DNA of 7,884 nt. Origin: Gallionellaceae bacterium. Its GTDB lineage: Bacteria > Pseudomonadota > Gammaproteobacteria > Burkholderiales > Gallionellaceae. The position numbers and the translations under genes are program-made. Positions 5,411 through 7,884 of the stretch are shown here, piece after piece. The DNA lies in NCBI GenBank assembly GCA_021731185.1, contig JAKFXW010000053.1:1-7884 (forward strand), in the 5' to 3' direction. Position 1 is the stretch's first letter, and each line of letters begins with the position of its first letter. The notes beneath the pieces were generated by a model, which saw nothing but the letters and a program-made list of their open reading frames with translations, was not told the origin of the DNA and did no database searches.

Positions 5411-5553
5411 TCTTACTGTGTCACAAAACGCTGAAGGGCGCATTGCAGTGTTAAAATCTGGCTCAAAATGCTCATTTACTAAATGTAAACTCCGCTTTTT
5501 CGCCAGATTTTGCCTTGCACTGCATCCCTTGATCGCTTTGTGACACAGTAAGA
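5411..5553. repeat. 143-bp intergenic inverted-repeat element
   Basis: The outer 17 bases TCTTACTGTGTCACAAA (5411-5427) match the reverse complement of 5537-5553 perfectly. Inside, further blocks match in order: AAGGG, TGCAGTG and AAAATCTGGC (5453-5462 against 5502-5511), with small gaps between. The centre (5463-5501) contains a smaller palindrome, CATTTACTAAATG (5473-5485). The whole could fold into one long hairpin of about 50-nt arms. It encodes nothing evident and fills most of the gap between the convergent rne and DUF2062 genes, ending 10 bp from the DUF2062 stop codon. No clear target-site duplication is visible. It resembles a MITE or large REP-type intergenic palindrome rather than an insertion sequence. 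Confidence 0.8.
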
Positions 5554-5563
5554 TTAGGCAAAA

Positions 5564-6112
5564 TCACTTATCACCTTCGTGTCTCGCCATTCGTTTGCGC
5601 CACGCCAAAATCACGAACACACGCCACATAATTCGCACCACAAAATAGCCAACTATCGCCAGGCTTATCGCCAGTAACGGCAAACCTACTGCCAGCGGCT
5701 TACCCAAAGAAACCATCCACTCAAACATTGCGATATGCCAGTTATCCCAGGTCATTTCAGGTGGTGCTATTTCGGATAGTTTCAATTCATTATTTAGTCC
5801 GGTGACTAACGTACCCAGCTTATAAGCTAATGCGTACAATGGCACGATGGTGAGCGGGTTGGTATACAGCGTCGCGAATGCGGCGACTGGTAAATTTACG
5901 CGAAATAATATTGAAAGAAAAACCGAGCCTATGATTTGCACCGGCCCCGGAATCAAGCCTGTAAATAAACCTACCGCAACACCACCCGCCACCGAACGGC
6001 GATTAAGATGCCATAAATTATGGTGTGTTAGATATGCGCTTAAATAGCCCGTCCAGCGATTGCGTATAATTGATTCGTGACTGGGCAGATAACGCCGTAA
6101 AAATTTTCGCAT
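5564..6112 (-). CDS. DUF2062 inner-membrane protein
   Basis: A 182-aa product recognised as DUF2062 by its N-terminal pattern RKFLRRYLPSHESI (2-15), NLWHLNRRSVAGGVAVGLF (32-50), IPGPVQ (54-59), LFRVNLPVA (69-77) and YTNPLTIVPLYALAYKLG (83-100). Hydrophobic segments at about 41-70, 75-100 and 137-170 suggest three membrane passes or helical hairpins; both ends are basic (RKFLRR; WRKRMAR). The biochemical role of the family is not established. The start ATG at 6110-6112 has a weak AGAGA upstream. It is divergent from comEC with only 66 bp between the start codons, an arrangement I believe is common in betaproteobacteria. Length is normal for the family and nothing is missing. Confidence 0.88.
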   Translation of the reverse strand: MRKFLRRYLPSHESIIRNRWTGYLSAYLTHHNLWHLNRRSVAGGVAVGLFTGLIPGPVQIIGSVFLSILFRVNLPVAAFATLYTNPLTIVPLYALAYKLGTLVTGLNNELKLSEIAPPEMTWDNWHIAMFEWMVSLGKPLAVGLPLLAISLAIVGYFVVRIMWRVFVILAWRKRMARHEGDK

Positions 6113-6129
6113 AGCGGGTCTCTAAATAT

Positions 6130-6165
6130 TTATTCGTGCTTGATTTATTATTCATGCTTGGTTTA
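6130..6165. repeat. Tandem 18-bp repeat in the DUF2062/comEC divergent gap
   Basis: TTATTCGTGCTTGATTTA (6130-6147) is followed at once by TTATTCATGCTTGGTTTA (6148-6165), 16 of 18 identical. The pair takes up more than half of the 66-bp gap. It overlaps a possible comEC promoter, TTGATT (6140-6145) with TTTAAT 16 bp on (6162-6167), whose start point would lie about 5 nt before the comEC ATG. It may be a paired operator or a duplicated promoter segment. Confidence 0.55.
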
Positions 6166-6178
6166 ATTCAACTGCCGC

Positions 6179-7884
6179 ATGCCCTATTACATACTATTTT
6201 TCGCCACTGGCATTTGGCTACTGCAACAGCAGGCAGCACTTCCAGAAGCCAGCTCGGTAAATTTTTTCTGGGTGATTCTTTTCTGGGTGGGATTCGCTCC
6301 CGCGCTTGTCGCTCTAATTTTACTCCCTTCTACTCTCCCGCGTTGGCAGCGCGTGATCCGCTTTGCATTATTTTCTGGTCTCTGCATCGCGCTGGGATTT
6401 TTTTATGCCGCATTTTTTGCACAGCAGCGGCTCAGCGAAAGTTTGCCTGTTGAATGGGAAGGCAAGGATATTGAAATCATCGGGGTCGTAGCTGACTTGC
6501 CTCGACAGCATGAGCGCGGACTGCGTCTGACTTTGGATGTAGAACAGGTATTGACTCCCCATGCCAGTGTGCCACAGCACATTATACTTTCCACCTATGA
6601 TGAACCGCTTGGCAAATTTAAAAATTCATCTGCCAATCGATCCCCAAACAAAACTCAACGCGAGCCTCTGAAAAAATTAACGCTACGCGCAGGTGAACGC
6701 TGGCAACTGACTGTGCGCTTGAAGCAACCGCATGGCACAAGTAATCCACACAACTTCGATTTTGAAGTGTGGATGCTGGAGCGCAAATTGCGCGCGCAGG
6801 GCTACATCCATCGCAAAGGAAATAATATTCGGCTGAATGAATTAGTCAAAAATCCTGACTATCTTATTCAACGAATGCGCGAAAATTTGCGTGACGCATT
6901 TACTCGAACGCTAGGAAATGCGCCTTATGCAGGCGTGTTGATTGCTTTGGCGATTGGCGATCAAGCGAGCATCCCGCACGCGCAATGGCAGATATTTACT
7001 GACACGGGTGTAAACCACTTGATGAGCATTTCGGGTTTGCACATCACTATGCTGTCTGGGCTAGCGTTTGCTTTAAGCTATGCATTGTGGCGACGCAGCA
7101 CACGCTTGACTATTGCCCTGCCTGCTCGCAAAGCCGCATCCTGCATCGCATTGCTGGTAGCGATCAGCTACGCACTGCTAGCCGGGTTCGGCGTACCCGC
7201 ACAGCGCACGGTTTATATGTTGGCTACAATCACCGCGCTATTGTGGTTCTCACGCACCAGTACACCCTCACAAATTTTGACCGCTGCATTACTGATTGTT
7301 TTGTTGATCGACCCGTGGGCGGTGCTGGCTCCCGGGTTCTGGCTGTCGTTCGGCGCAGTGGCACTGATATTTTATGTCACGTCACATCGGCTGGGATATG
7401 CGAAAAACAAGCACACCGACACCCTGCCAAACGAATCCCCTACGCACTTCCCACAGCAAACTTTGTTGCGCCCCCTGCGGGGTTTGCTAACCTATGGCCG
7501 CATCCAATGGGCGATGAGTATCGGCTTAATTCCCCCTTTGCTGGCCATGTTTCAACAGGTATCGATTGCCTCCCCCATCGCCAACGCTTTTGCTATTCCG
7601 CTGGTCAGCCTAGTGGTAGTTCCGTTGACCTTGGCAGGCGCGCTACTGCCATTTGAATGGCCGCTGTGGTTGGCACATGAAGTTATGCGCGTGTGTGTGG
7701 CAGGCTTAACCAGCTTGCCTGCTGGTGTGTGGGCGCAGCACGCGCCACCAACCTGGACGGTTGTAGTGGGCATGGCGGGTGTGCTGTGGACACTGCTGCC
7801 ACGCGGCTTTCCTGCGCGCTGGTGGGGATTGTTTGCATTGCTGCCGATGTTTTTAATCACCCCCTCCGCTCTGCCAGAAGGAAC
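6179..7884 (+). CDS. comEC: DNA internalisation / competence protein ComEC (Rec2), 5' part
   Basis: 568 codons are open to the right edge. ComEC forms the inner-membrane channel through which transforming DNA enters the cytoplasm as a single strand. Residues 1-85 hold N-terminal membrane helices; about 90-225 is the DUF4131 OB-fold-like periplasmic part, with AGERWQLTVRLKQPHG (171-186) and HNFDFEVWMLERKLRAQGYI (191-210). The competence domain starts near 245, with VLIALAIGDQASIP (253-266), the hallmark TGVNHLMSISGLHITM (276-291), AGFGVPAQRTVYM (335-347) and DPWAVLAPGFWLSFGAV (378-394), then multiple helices to the edge. The expected C-terminal metallo-beta-lactamase-like domain lies outside the window. 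An in-frame TAA at 6164-6166 makes the ATG at 6179-6181 the first possible ATG; no Shine-Dalgarno precedes it. Insert-like hydrophilic stretches occur at 143-166 and 404-430. Whether the cell is competent cannot be told. Confidence 0.93.
   Translation, partial: MPYYILFFATGIWLLQQQAALPEASSVNFFWVILFWVGFAPALVALILLPSTLPRWQRVIRFALFSGLCIALGFFYAAFFAQQRLSESLPVEWEGKDIEIIGVVADLPRQHERGLRLTLDVEQVLTPHASVPQHIILSTYDEPLGKFKNSSANRSPNKTQREPLKKLTLRAGERWQLTVRLKQPHGTSNPHNFDFEVWMLERKLRAQGYIHRKGNNIRLNELVKNPDYLIQRMRENLRDAFTRTLGNAPYAGVLIALAIGDQASIPHAQWQIFTDTGVNHLMSISGLHITMLSGLAFALSYALWRRSTRLTIALPARKAASCIALLVAISYALLAGFGVPAQRTVYMLATITALLWFSRTSTPSQILTAALLIVLLIDPWAVLAPGFWLSFGAVALIFYVTSHRLGYAKNKHTDTLPNESPTHFPQQTLLRPLRGLLTYGRIQWAMSIGLIPPLLAMFQQVSIASPIANAFAIPLVSLVVVPLTLAGALLPFEWPLWLAHEVMRVCVAGLTSLPAGVWAQHAPPTWTVVVGMAGVLWTLLPRGFPARWWGLFALLPMFLITPSALPEG

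Noticed and set aside
6136..6453. 105-aa open frame on the plus strand
   Set aside because: It overlaps comEC in another frame, its product has no domain character, and the comEC frame shows clear family motifs.
7469..7483. CGCCCCCTGCGGGGT in comEC resembles the element's hairpin core
   Set aside because: Ten of 12 core bases match, but the flanking ATTGT/ACAAT part is missing. It lies in a hydrophilic loop, so a very old copy is possible but not supported.
7087..7656. 189-aa open frame on the plus strand
   Set aside because: Out-of-frame shadow of the comEC competence domain.
1..7884. CRISPR array, tRNA, rRNA, insertion-sequence transposase or phage genes
   Set aside because: None seen on either strand; the repeats are too short, too scattered or palindromic for a CRISPR array, and no transposase-like protein is encoded.

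Overview
The window looks like chromosome from a betaproteobacterium, probably of the Nitrosomonadales/Gallionellaceae type. This rests on the style of the RNase E (long basic linker, short amphipathic membrane anchor), the divergent rluC/rne pair, the DUF2062 gene beside comEC, and a CzcI-like gene ahead of a CzcC-like gene. The genus is inference from protein character; no search was possible.

Layout, left to right. (1) 1-765, minus strand: the 5' end of a TolC/CzcC-type outer-membrane efflux gene (runs off the left edge), preceded by a small exported His-rich CzcI-like gene. Together they look like the start of a heavy-metal RND efflux operon, with a strong promoter-like sequence at 755-784 and a repeated operator-like motif. 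(2) 853-2266, minus strand: a VOC/glyoxalase-fold protein directly downstream of rluC (23S rRNA pseudouridine synthase), probably one transcript. (3) 2267-2696: a 430-bp divergent control region between rluC and rne. (4) 2697-5336, plus strand: complete rne (RNase E, 879 aa). (5) 5337-5563: a convergent gap holding a strong hairpin and a 143-bp inverted repeat. (6) 5564-6112, minus strand: a DUF2062 membrane protein. (7) 6179-7884, plus strand: the first 568 codons of comEC, the DNA-uptake channel, which stays open to the right edge. A tandem 18-bp repeat fills most of the short gap between genes 6 and 7.

The most unusual feature is a short dispersed element, consensus GCCCCACAAGGGGACAATGT, with a CCCC-ACAA-GGGG hairpin core. 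I find six copies in 7.9 kb: three perfect and three degenerate, on both strands. One is intergenic and five lie inside three different genes. Four of the five genic copies are in the same orientation and frame and encode A-P-Q-G-D-N or a close variant; the fifth is antisense and encodes T-L-S-P-R-G. All genic copies fall where a protein tolerates extra residues: just after a signal peptide, at an extreme C-terminus, and twice in the disordered RNase E linker. The consensus has no stop codon in any of the six frames. This resembles protein-coding palindromic elements such as those of Rickettsia, or, more speculatively, an uptake-type signal. Two inverted copies at 94-113 and 163-182 enclose a 12-bp tandem repeat, giving an 89-bp mini-element with 11-bp perfect terminal inverted repeats.
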